DNA of 18,293 nucleotides from JAJKJG01 sp036386395 (lineage in GTDB: Bacteria; Pseudomonadota; Alphaproteobacteria; Rhizobiales; Beijerinckiaceae), in assembly GCA_036386395.1 (NCBI GenBank), contig DASVVU010000158.1, forward strand, positions 1 through 18,293, written 5' to 3'. Shown in pieces: positions 1 through 8,239 of the stretch; the stretch's first letter is position 1, and every line of letters starts with the position of its first letter. The notes beneath the pieces are model-generated. The model saw only the letters and a program-made list of their open reading frames with translations. It was not told the DNA's origin and did not search any database. The position numbers were made by a program, and so were the translations under genes.

Positions 1-1725
<1,725 letters not shown>

Positions 1726-1772
1726 GGCGCCGACGGGCGCACCGGCGGAGGTGCCGACGAGCGCGGCACGTG

Positions 1773-1792
1773 CGCCGGAGCACGCCGGAGCA
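1773..1792. repeat. 10-base tandem duplication in intergenic gap
   Basis: The unit CGCCGGAGCA occurs twice back to back in the 153-base gap between the kinase gene and the small secreted-protein gene. It is short and probably a replication-slippage product. No function is assigned. Confidence 0.5.
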
Positions 1793-1878
1793 CCCGATGA
1801 AGCGCCAAGGTCTCCTCAACGCCCGCCAGCCGAACCAACAGCTCGGCCGCGCGTTGAGCCAGACGGAGGCCAAACCCC

Positions 1879-2181
1879 ATGACCCACCCCGACCGGAACG
1901 CCGGGACGCGGATCGTCCGCCGGCTCGCCCTTGCCAGCTTCGCCCTGGCGCTTGCGACGTTCTCCCTTCCGGCCGAGGCCCGCATCGCCGACCCCGGCAC
2001 CGGCGGCGCCATCTCGGGCGGCTTCTTCCATGGGCTTCCGGTCCGGGCCAAGGCGCCGGCCGTGCGCCCAAGCGACCCGGAGGTCACCGGCGTCGCCGGC
2101 GGCCACTGCACCACGCTGCGCCAGACGGTCCAGGACCGCCTCGGCGGCATACAGCTCCGGACGGTACGGGTCTGCGAGTAA
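1879..2181 (+). CDS. Small secreted hypothetical protein
   Basis: A 100-residue protein of unrecognised family. The start is supported by GGAGG at 1865-1869, nine bases before the ATG. The N-terminus reads as a Sec signal peptide: a basic stretch (RIVRR, 11-15), a hydrophobic core of about residues 16-30 and a likely cleavage after the Ala in PAEA (34). The mature part would be about 66 residues, rich in Gly and Pro, with two cysteines (77 and 99, the latter next to last) that could form a disulfide in the periplasm. It lies 153 bases after the kinase gene on the same strand and may or may not be co-transcribed. Small periplasmic proteins like this are common in methylobacteria-type genomes. 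No function is proposed. Confidence 0.65.
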   Translation: MTHPDRNAGTRIVRRLALASFALALATFSLPAEARIADPGTGGAISGGFFHGLPVRAKAPAVRPSDPEVTGVAGGHCTTLRQTVQDRLGGIQLRTVRVCE

Positions 2182-2185
2182 GGGC

Positions 2186-2228
2186 GGCCGGGGCGCTCGC
2201 TCCGTCGCGCGCGCCAGACGCGGCCTTT
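2186..2228 (+). terminator. Possible intrinsic terminator after the small secreted protein gene
   Basis: GGCCG at 2186-2190 can pair with CGGCC at 2221-2225. An inner stem, GGCGC 2192-2196 with GCGCC 2211-2215, can form inside it, and TTTT follows at 2225-2228. The internal loop is asymmetric, so this is a weak candidate. It sits between the convergent genes ending at 2181 and 2233. Confidence 0.3.
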
Positions 2229-2232
2229 TCCC

Positions 2233-2847
2233 TTATGACCCGAGCCCCGACAGCCTGAGCTTCAAGGAGGCGAAAGCCGACTTGACGACTCCCGGGCCGG
2301 CCTCGGCAGGCGGGTCCGTCGGATCCTTCCCACCAGCCTTGGGCCGATCCCACCCGAACGGGTCGGGCCGGTGCGGACGTCCGTTCACGGAAGTGGGCTC
2401 CCCGCGGCCGGCGGGGGTTCCGTCCGCCGCCCCTTTGAACGGGGTAGGCCCACCGAGCGGGTTAGCCCCGCCGAGAGGGCCTCCCCCGCCGAGCGGATCG
2501 GGCTCGGCGAGCGGGTCCGGCCTGCCAAGTGGCTCGGGCCCGGTCAGCTCCTCAGTCAGGAGGCCCTCGATGCGGTTGAGCCAGCGCTCGAGCTCCTCGG
2601 CCTGCGCCTCTGCGTCGCGGGCGCGGCGCTCGGCCGCCTCGGCGCGGGCTTCGGCGGCTTCCACGCAGGCTCTCGCCGCCCTGATATCCTTGCGGGCCTG
2701 ATCCGCGAGGGCCCGGCAGCGGGCGGCGATCTCGTGCGAGCGCTCCCGGACGCGCCGCTCGGCGGTGACGGCCCGCTGCACGACGTCGAGGACGGACTCG
2801 GGGTCGCGGCCGTCGCCGCGGGGCCCGAGCTTGCGCCACTCCGTCAT
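2233..2847 (-). CDS. Coiled-coil hypothetical protein with Pro-Leu-Gly repeat region
   Basis: A 204-residue protein of unrecognised family with no signal peptide or membrane segment. Residues about 20-100 are rich in Ala, Glu and Arg with heptad-like spacing (AEARAEAAERRARDAEAQAEELE), which predicts a long helix or coiled coil. Residues about 104-137 form a low-complexity repeat of the type PxPLGG/PDPL (PLGRPDPLAEPDPLGG and more). A Pro/Gly-rich tail with PDPFGWDRP follows, ending in a short hydrophobic segment (about 187-203, VVKSAFASLKLRLSGLG). The coding nature is supported by the amphipathic helix and by a frame that is open on the minus strand with no better gene opposite. The ribosome binding site is weak. 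The composition suggests a scaffold-like or cell-envelope-associated protein, but this is a guess. Confidence 0.6.
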   Translation of the reverse strand: MTEWRKLGPRGDGRDPESVLDVVQRAVTAERRVRERSHEIAARCRALADQARKDIRAARACVEAAEARAEAAERRARDAEAQAEELERWLNRIEGLLTEELTGPEPLGRPDPLAEPDPLGGGGPLGGANPLGGPTPFKGAADGTPAGRGEPTSVNGRPHRPDPFGWDRPKAGGKDPTDPPAEAGPGVVKSAFASLKLRLSGLGS

Positions 2848-3109
2848 CGCCGGCCGGCGCTCCGCGCGGCGGCGCCGCCGCTGTTCCCGTGGCTCACGCT
2901 CAACCCCCGATACTCATGATGGGCACCCCCGATGTACCACGGCGGCGGCGTGCCGCCTACCCGGGGGCGCCGGGGGGTTAGTGTCTCAGCTTGAATGTGA
3001 CAGCCCCTTTGGCCGGCAGTCGCCGCGACCGCTCGGGAAGAAGCCCCCCAGCGGCCCTCATCTCGGTCTTCCTCGATCCCGTGCCCCTCCGCGCCGCTCA
3101 GGCCGGCGC
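2848..3109. other. Non-coding gap between coiled-coil gene and quiC
   Basis: This 262-base stretch holds no convincing gene. It contains a run with locally lower GC around 2975-3010 and G/C homopolymer runs (2960-2978), unlike the neighbouring coding DNA. The 67-codon plus-strand frame at 2991-3194 runs into quiC from the opposite strand and looks like a shadow. The segment around 2980-3005 resembles the sort of sequence found at transposon ends, but no transposase or paired inverted repeat was found. Confidence 0.4.
3091..3109 (-). terminator. Hairpin directly after quiC stop
   Basis: GCGCCG at 3091-3096 and CGGCGC at 3104-3109 form a perfect six-base stem with a seven-base loop, directly abutting the quiC stop codon. 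On the transcribed strand no U-run follows, so it may be a weak or Rho-assisted terminator or a 3'-end stabilising hairpin. Confidence 0.3.
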
Positions 3110-4996
3110 TCAGATCCTCGGCATCGCCGCCGGTGCGAGGCGGGCCTGCGCGGCGAGGCGGATCGGCGCGTTCACCGCCCCGAAGCCGGCATAGCCGCGG
3201 CGTTCCACGATCTCGAGGAAGAACCCGGTCTCGAGCGTGTCCGTATACACCTGGTAGTACTCGGCCGAGCCTTCGCGGTCGTAGAGAATGCCGCTCCCGC
3301 GAAGCCGGCCTATCTCGTCGGGCGGGAGATCGGTCCGGGCCTCGAGGTCGTCATAGTAGTTCTCGGGAATGCGCAGCAGGCCGACCCCGGCGGCACGCAT
3401 GTGCTCGACCGCCGCGAAGATGTCGTCGGTCGCAAGCGCGATGTGCTGCACCCCTGCCCCGAACACCTGGCTGACGAAGCGCGAGGCGAGGGTGCGCTGG
3501 CTCTGGGACGCGTTGAGGACGAGCCGCAGGGCGCCGTCCCGCGTGGCCACGACCTGGCTTTGGACCACCCCGCCGGGGTCCACCACGTCCTGGACGCGGG
3601 TCTTCGTGACGTCGAGGAGCGAGGCGTAGAACAGGAGCCAGGTCAGCATCTCCTCGTCGTGCATCGACTGGGAGATATGGTCGTAGCGGGTCAGGATCGC
3701 AGGGCCGGGAGAAGCGGCAGGCTCGACCGCATCGAAGTCGACCTTCCACAGGTCGCCGAGGCGGCTCTTCCGATCGACGAAGTAGAGCAGGCTCCCCCCG
3801 AGGCCGCGCACGGCCGGGATGTCGAGCTCGCCGGGGCCGACCGGCTGGCTGAACGGCCGGTCGAGGAGGCTCAGCGCACGGTCGACGGCGGCGGCGGCAT
3901 CGTCGACACGCAACGCAATGGCGCAGACCGAAGATCCGTGCACGATCTGGAACGAATGGGCGAAGCCTTCCCTCTCCGTGTTCACGACGATGTTGATGTC
4001 GCCCTGGCTCCAGCGGGTCACGGCCTTCGTCCTGTGGACGCCGGCCTTGCGGAAGCCGAGCCCTTGAAGCAGCGTCTCGAACGTCTCCGCCGCGGCCTCG
4101 TCCATCGCGAGCTCGACGAACTCGATGCCTTGGCAGGCCGCCCGCGGAGGGAGCGCCGGCACCCCAGGCACCGCCGCGCCCGTCCGCCGCCGCAGCTCGT
4201 CGAGCAGGACGAGCATCGAGCGCTGGCCGTCGATGGCGACGCTGCGGGCGGAGCCGGCGCGGAAGCGGTCGCTGAAGATCTCGTGCGAGATGAGCCCGTC
4301 GTAGCCCGTCGCCTGCAGGGCCTCCATGAAGGCCTCGACAGGGAGCTCGCCCTGGCCCGGGAAGCAGCGGTAGTGCCGGCTCCAGGAGAGGTAATCCATC
4401 TCGAGCCGCGGCGCGTCCGCGATCTGCACGAGGAAGATGCGGTCGCTCGGGATCGCGCGCATGGCGCCGAGGTCGGTGCTCCGCACCAGCGTATGAAAGG
4501 AATCGAGCACGAGCCCGACGGCCGGGTGGGCCGCGCGGCGGACCACCTCCCACGCGTCCCGGTAGTCGTTCACGTGCCGGCCCCACGCCAGCGCCTCGTA
4601 GGCGACGCGCAGCCCGCGGCCCGCCGCACGCTCGCCGAGCTCGCGAAAGTCCGCGGCGGCCCGGTCGATGCCCCCGAGCGACTGCTCCGAGACGTTGCTG
4701 CAGATCAGGAGCAGGTCGCAGCCGAGCTCCTGCATGACGTCGAACTTGCGCTCGGCCCGGGAGAACGCCTTCGAGCGCTGCGGCTCGGGCATGCCCTCGA
4801 AGTCCCGGAAGGGCTGGAACGTCACGATCCGCAGGCCGAGGTCCGCGACCATGCGGCGGACGTCCACAGGGGTGCCGTTGAAGCCCAGGAGGTCGTTCTC
4901 GAAGATCTCGACGCCCGTGAACCGGGCCGCCGCGATGGCTTCGAGCTTCTCCTCGAGCGTGCCGCTCAGACAGACGGTCGCGATCGCGGTCTGCAT
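3110..4996 (-). CDS. quiC: 3-dehydroshikimate dehydratase fused to HPPD-like domain (QuiC1 type)
   Basis: It converts 3-dehydroshikimate to protocatechuate, the last step of quinate/shikimate catabolism before ring cleavage. The protein is 628 residues, the usual size for the two-domain QuiC1/QsuB family. Residues 1-270 are an AP-endonuclease-2/xylose-isomerase-like TIM barrel. The metal ligands expected for this family are all visible: Glu134 (VAYEALAW), Asp165 (LVLDSFHTL), Gln191 (VQIADAP) and Glu239 (ISHEIFSD), plus His168. Residues about 288-605 are a two-module VOC/4-hydroxyphenylpyruvate dioxygenase-like half that keeps a 2-His-1-Glu set: His440 (RYDHISQSM), His518 (VQHIALATDDI) and Glu595 (GFFLEIVERR). 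The ATG at 4996 is chosen because AAGGAG (5005-5010 on the complement) precedes it by eight bases and it matches the family N-terminus. The frame stays open far upstream but only as a shadow of the next gene. It is the last gene of the six-gene operon, 25 bases after the dehydrogenase gene. Confidence 0.93.
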   Translation of the reverse strand: MQTAIATVCLSGTLEEKLEAIAAARFTGVEIFENDLLGFNGTPVDVRRMVADLGLRIVTFQPFRDFEGMPEPQRSKAFSRAERKFDVMQELGCDLLLICSNVSEQSLGGIDRAAADFRELGERAAGRGLRVAYEALAWGRHVNDYRDAWEVVRRAAHPAVGLVLDSFHTLVRSTDLGAMRAIPSDRIFLVQIADAPRLEMDYLSWSRHYRCFPGQGELPVEAFMEALQATGYDGLISHEIFSDRFRAGSARSVAIDGQRSMLVLLDELRRRTGAAVPGVPALPPRAACQGIEFVELAMDEAAAETFETLLQGLGFRKAGVHRTKAVTRWSQGDINIVVNTEREGFAHSFQIVHGSSVCAIALRVDDAAAAVDRALSLLDRPFSQPVGPGELDIPAVRGLGGSLLYFVDRKSRLGDLWKVDFDAVEPAASPGPAILTRYDHISQSMHDEEMLTWLLFYASLLDVTKTRVQDVVDPGGVVQSQVVATRDGALRLVLNASQSQRTLASRFVSQVFGAGVQHIALATDDIFAAVEHMRAAGVGLLRIPENYYDDLEARTDLPPDEIGRLRGSGILYDREGSAEYYQVYTDTLETGFFLEIVERRGYAGFGAVNAPIRLAAQARLAPAAMPRI

Positions 4997-5004
4997 GGCT
5001 GAAG

Positions 5005-5010
5005 CTCCTT
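5005..5010 (-). promoter_or_regulatory. Ribosome binding site that fixes the quiC start
   Basis: CTCCTT on the plus strand reads AAGGAG on the coding strand, eight bases before the ATG at 4996. It decides against the much longer open frame, which extends to 5452. Confidence 0.8.
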
Positions 5011-5021
5011 CCTGAGCGCGC

Positions 5022-5885
5022 TCACATCGACTGGAAGTGCCGGAGCATCCGCTCGGCGTCCGGCTCGCGCCCGGTGAACAGGCGGAAGGCCCCCGCCGCC
5101 TGGAAGACCGCCATGCCGCCTCCCGCCATGGTGCGGCATCCGCGCCTGCGGGCTTCGCGCAGGAGCTCCGTCTCCAAGGGGAAGTAGACGATGTCGGCGA
5201 CCCACAGCCCGGGGCGAAGGAGTTCCGCGCGGAGCGGCATGCCGGGGTATTTCGCCATTCCGAGCGGCGTGGCGTTGACGACGCCGTCGGCCGCCGCCAC
5301 CGCCTCGGCGATGTCCCGGCGCGCGCGGGCACGGCCGGCTCCGAAGCGGCCGGCGAGGAGACCCGCAAGCTTCTCGGCCCGCTCGTGGTCGACATCGACG
5401 ATCGCGAGCTCGCCGACGTCCAGCGTGAGCAGGGCATAGCCCACTGCCGCACCGGCGCCGCCCGCGCCGAACTGCACGACCCGGCCGCGGGCCACGTCCG
5501 GCAGCTCGCGCCGGAAGCTCTCGGCGAAACCCCACCAGTCGGTGTTGTGCCCGACGCGGCGCCCGTCGTTCAGCACGACGGTGTTGACGGCGCCGAGGAT
5601 TTCGGCGTCGGACGACAGCGCGTCGAGAGCGCCGATGACGGCCTGCTTGCAGGGATGCGTGACGTTCAGGCCGGCGAAGCCGAAGCGCTGCGCCGCGATC
5701 ATGATCTCCGGAAGGACATCGACGCCGAGCCGCAGGACCTCGAGATCGATCAGCTTGTAGATGGTGCGGAGGCCGTGCTCGGCTCCCTCCCGCTCGTGCA
5801 GGGCAGGGCTGCGCGACGCCTGGATCCCGCTTCCGACGAGCCCGACCAGGACCGAAGGGCCGGCAAGCGGGACGGTGCCGGTCAT
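5022..5885 (-). CDS. aroE: Quinate/shikimate dehydrogenase, AroE family, NAD-type
   Basis: It interconverts quinate/3-dehydroquinate or shikimate/3-dehydroshikimate. Numbering from the ATG at 5885 (287 residues), the substrate domain has SRSP (Ser24, Ser26), the catalytic Lys80 in NVTHPCK, Asn101 in GAVNT and the catalytic Asp116 in HNTD. The dinucleotide loop GAGGAG is at 140-145. After the second strand the sequence is IVDVDHERAEKL, with acidic residues at 164 and 166 where biosynthetic NADP-dependent AroE usually has NRT-x-x-R/K. In the family an Asp here favours NAD(H). NVTHPCKQ and the acidic residue both resemble the catabolic quinate/shikimate dehydrogenases (QsuD type) more than biosynthetic AroE. 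A GTG at 5900 in the same frame is an alternative start adding five residues; neither start has a strong Shine-Dalgarno. It lies between aroQ and quiC in the operon, so a degradative role is likely. Whether quinate, shikimate or both are used cannot be read from the sequence. Confidence 0.88.
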   Translation of the reverse strand: MTGTVPLAGPSVLVGLVGSGIQASRSPALHEREGAEHGLRTIYKLIDLEVLRLGVDVLPEIMIAAQRFGFAGLNVTHPCKQAVIGALDALSSDAEILGAVNTVVLNDGRRVGHNTDWWGFAESFRRELPDVARGRVVQFGAGGAGAAVGYALLTLDVGELAIVDVDHERAEKLAGLLAGRFGAGRARARRDIAEAVAAADGVVNATPLGMAKYPGMPLRAELLRPGLWVADIVYFPLETELLREARRRGCRTMAGGGMAVFQAAGAFRLFTGREPDAERMLRHFQSM

Positions 5886-5937
5886 CGCGGCCCCGGGCAC
5901 GCGCGGGGCGCAGCCTGCCGGGTCGACGGGCCGGTCT

Positions 5938-6372
5938 TCACGAGACCAGATCCCGCACGGCCCGGACGGCGATGGGGTACCCGTTCGTGCCGAGGCCCGC
6001 GACGACGGCGGTCGCGACCGGCGAGACGAGGGACTTGTGGTAGATCGGCTCGCGGCGATGGATGTTCGAGATGTGCAGCTCGACGATCGGCCCCGGGAAC
6101 ATCTTCAGGGCATCCATGATCGCCATCGAGGTGAAGGTGAAGGCCGCGGGATTGATGACGATCCCCGCCGCTGCGCGGTCGATCGCCTCGTGGATCCAGT
6201 CGATCAGCTCGTATTCCCGGTTCGACTGCCGGAATTCGATCGGCTGCCCGGGCACGGCCTCGCGGCACATCGCCTCGACCTCGGCGAGGGTCGTGCGCCC
6301 GTAGATCTCGGGCTCGCGCGTGCCGAGCCGGTTCAGGTTCGGGCCGTTGAGGACGTAGATCGGCTTCGTCAT
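5938..6372 (-). CDS. aroQ: Type II 3-dehydroquinate dehydratase, divergent
   Basis: Expected reaction: 3-dehydroquinate to 3-dehydroshikimate by a cytoplasmic, normally dodecameric enzyme. The protein is 144 residues, full length for type II. The family landmarks are present: LNGPNLNRLGTREPEIYG with catalytic Arg and Tyr, the Asn of INPAAFTFTS, and ELHISNIHRRE with the catalytic His. By hand alignment to the Mycobacterium tuberculosis enzyme, two substrate-contact positions differ. The His of the usual THTS motif (His81 there) is Phe, giving TFTS. The Arg of EEFRRHS (Arg112 there) is Tyr, giving EPIYHKS. It may therefore be a catabolic subfamily or act on a related substrate. It lies 25 bases downstream of dctM and 52 bases before the dehydrogenase ATG, in the same operon. 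The ATG at 6372 gives the standard N-terminus. Confidence 0.88.
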   Translation of the reverse strand: MTKPIYVLNGPNLNRLGTREPEIYGRTTLAEVEAMCREAVPGQPIEFRQSNREYELIDWIHEAIDRAAAGIVINPAAFTFTSMAIMDALKMFPGPIVELHISNIHRREPIYHKSLVSPVATAVVAGLGTNGYPIAVRAVRDLVS

Positions 6373-6397
6373 GACGTTCTTCCAGGACGGGAGCCGC

Positions 6398-7699
6398 TCA
6401 AGCCTTGTAGCCGAACAGCCGCGGCAGCCAGAGGACGGTCTCCGGCACGAAGGTCATGATGGCGAGCGCGACGATCATGGCGAAGAGGAACGGCAGCGTG
6501 TCGCGGACGATGTCGCGCAACGGCTCGCCCGAGATGCTCGCCATGATGAACAGGAGGAGCCCGTAAGGCGGCGTGACGAGCCCGATCATGATGTTCACGA
6601 CGACGACGACGCCGAAATGGACGAGGTCGATCCCCAAGGCCTGCGCCGTCGGGATGAAGACCGGGACGACGATGAGGAGGATCGCGGTCCCTTCGAGCAC
6701 GCAGCCGAGGAGCAGCAGCAGGACATTGACGAGGATGAGGAAGCCGGCCGGCGACAGGTTCCATCCGGCGAGGAGGGCCTTCACCGAGTCCGGGATGTTC
6801 TCGACGGTCACGACGTAATTGAACACCAGGGCGCCGGCGATCAGCATGCCGATCGACGCGGTCGTGCGGGCGCTCGTCGCGATCGAGCCGTAGAAGTCGC
6901 GCCAGCTCACGCTGCGGTAGAGGCCGGCCGAGATGAAGAGCGCGTAGGCGGCGGCGACCGCGGCCGCCTCGGTCGGCGTCATGACGCCGCCGTAGATGCC
7001 GCCGAGCAGCACCACCGGCATCATCAGGGACGGAAGCGCCTCCCAGGTGATGCGCGGCAGCTCCCTCAACGGCACGGGCTCTTCCACGGGGAAGTTCTTG
7101 CGGCGGGCCGTGATGGCGACGATGATCATCTGGGCGAGCGCCATCAGGAGCCCTGGGATGACCCCGCCGAGGAACAGGAACCCGATCGAGGCGTCGGAGA
7201 TGAGGGCGTACAGCACCATCGGGATCGAGGGCGGGATGATCGGCCCGATCACCGAGGACACCGCCGTCACGGCGGCGGCGTAGCTTCCCGTGTAGCGGCC
7301 GCCGCGGGTCATCATGACCTGCATCATGCGCCCGGTGCCGGCGGCGTCGGCGATGGCCGAGCCCGACATCCCGGCGAAGATGATGCTCTGCAGGATGTTG
7401 ACCTGGGCGAGCCCGCCGCGGAAGCGGCCGACGAGCGCGTTGCAGAAGGCCATCAGCCGGTCGGTCATGCTGCCGATGTTCATGAACTCGGCCGCCAGGA
7501 TGAACAGCGGCACGGCGAGGATGACGTAGTTCGTGTACATCCCGTTCAGGAGCTGCTCGGCCGCCGTCCCCATGTCCTGGCCTGCGAGCAGCAGGTAGAG
7601 GATCGAGCCGGCGATCATCGCGTGCCCGATCGGCAGCCCGAGGAACGCGAGAGCGGTGATCGCGACGATCGAAAGCGAGAAGGGGCTCGCGAGGTTCAT
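6398..7699 (-). CDS. dctM: TRAP transporter large permease (DctM family)
   Basis: The large membrane subunit of a tripartite ATP-independent periplasmic transporter, which moves substrate from the binding protein into the cell using an ion gradient. It is 433 residues, the standard length, with about 12 hydrophobic segments from residue 7 to the end. Family landmarks include GLPIGHAM, PLFILAAEFMN, the loop FAGMSGSAIADAAGTG, GPIIPPSIPMVLY, TPTEAAAVA and GLVTPPYG near the C-terminus. The ATG at 7699 is chosen: the frame is open to 8032, but the DctM N-terminus begins at MNLASPF, and this start overlaps the dctQ stop by four bases (ATGA), typical of translational coupling. The substrate is inferred from the downstream enzymes to be quinate, shikimate or a related polyhydroxy ring acid. 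Confidence 0.94.
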   Translation of the reverse strand: MNLASPFSLSIVAITALAFLGLPIGHAMIAGSILYLLLAGQDMGTAAEQLLNGMYTNYVILAVPLFILAAEFMNIGSMTDRLMAFCNALVGRFRGGLAQVNILQSIIFAGMSGSAIADAAGTGRMMQVMMTRGGRYTGSYAAAVTAVSSVIGPIIPPSIPMVLYALISDASIGFLFLGGVIPGLLMALAQMIIVAITARRKNFPVEEPVPLRELPRITWEALPSLMMPVVLLGGIYGGVMTPTEAAAVAAAYALFISAGLYRSVSWRDFYGSIATSARTTASIGMLIAGALVFNYVVTVENIPDSVKALLAGWNLSPAGFLILVNVLLLLLGCVLEGTAILLIVVPVFIPTAQALGIDLVHFGVVVVVNIMIGLVTPPYGLLLFIMASISGEPLRDIVRDTLPFLFAMIVALAIMTFVPETVLWLPRLFGYKA

Positions 7700-8211
7700 A
7701 CGCCGGAGCTCACCTTGGTCGGGTCGAACTCCTCCGGGGCGACGCCCCACACGGCGCGCCACGCGAGCCAGACGTACCGGACGACGGTCGCGACCACGAA
7801 GACGATGTAGATCGAGTACAGGTAATCGAACCTCACCTTCAGGTAGGCCGTCTTCTCGACCTTCATGAAGCCGACGTAGCTCGCGACGGCCGGCAGCGAC
7901 ACGAGATAGAGCGCGATCAGCGCGATCGCCGTGACGATGCACATGACCCGGCGCGCGCCGGGGCCGACCGCGCCGTAGATCAGATCGAAGCGGATCTCCT
8001 CCCGCTCGCTGATCACGAAGGCCGCCCCCCACAGCACGAGCCAGAGCCAGAGGATGACGGAGAGCTCATGCGTCCAGCCGGTCGGGAAGCCCGCGAGATA
8101 GCGGAACGCGATCTGGAGGATGAAGGCGGCGAACATCGCGGCCAGCATCGCGGCCGCGACGTTCTCGGCCCGGGCCGCGAGCCAGCGTCCGGTGCGTGAG
8201 AGGTTCGTCAT
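7696..8211 (-). CDS. dctQ: TRAP transporter small permease (DctQ family)
   Basis: The small four-helix membrane subunit of the TRAP transporter. It is 171 residues from the ATG at 8211 (MTNLSRTGRW). Hydrophobic segments lie around residues 17-40, 48-66, 90-108 and 128-148. The family-typical stretch FRYLAGFPTGWTHELSVILW with the E-L-S signature and the ISEREEIRFDL motif (helix 2 to 3) are both visible. The longer open frame to 8325 only adds a basic, Ser/Thr-rich extension that is a shadow of dctP. The gene lies 28 bases after dctP and overlaps dctM by four bases. Confidence 0.92.
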   Translation of the reverse strand: MTNLSRTGRWLAARAENVAAAMLAAMFAAFILQIAFRYLAGFPTGWTHELSVILWLWLVLWGAAFVISEREEIRFDLIYGAVGPGARRVMCIVTAIALIALYLVSLPAVASYVGFMKVEKTAYLKVRFDYLYSIYIVFVVATVVRYVWLAWRAVWGVAPEEFDPTKVSSGV

Positions 8212-8239
8212 GTGCCGAGCCTGATCGCGCGGCCGCGCC

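Noticed and set aside
2991..3194. 67-codon plus-strand frame as a transposase remnant
   Set aside because: No transposase motif, and the second half overlaps the 3' end of quiC on the opposite strand.
2765..5002. 745-codon plus-strand open frame opposite quiC
   Set aside because: Antisense shadow of a gene with intact catalytic residues; low-complexity Arg/Glu/Asp composition typical of GC-rich antisense frames.
6371..7810. 479-codon plus-strand open frame opposite dctM
   Set aside because: Antisense of a strongly predicted membrane protein, which explains its charged, His/Asp-rich composition.
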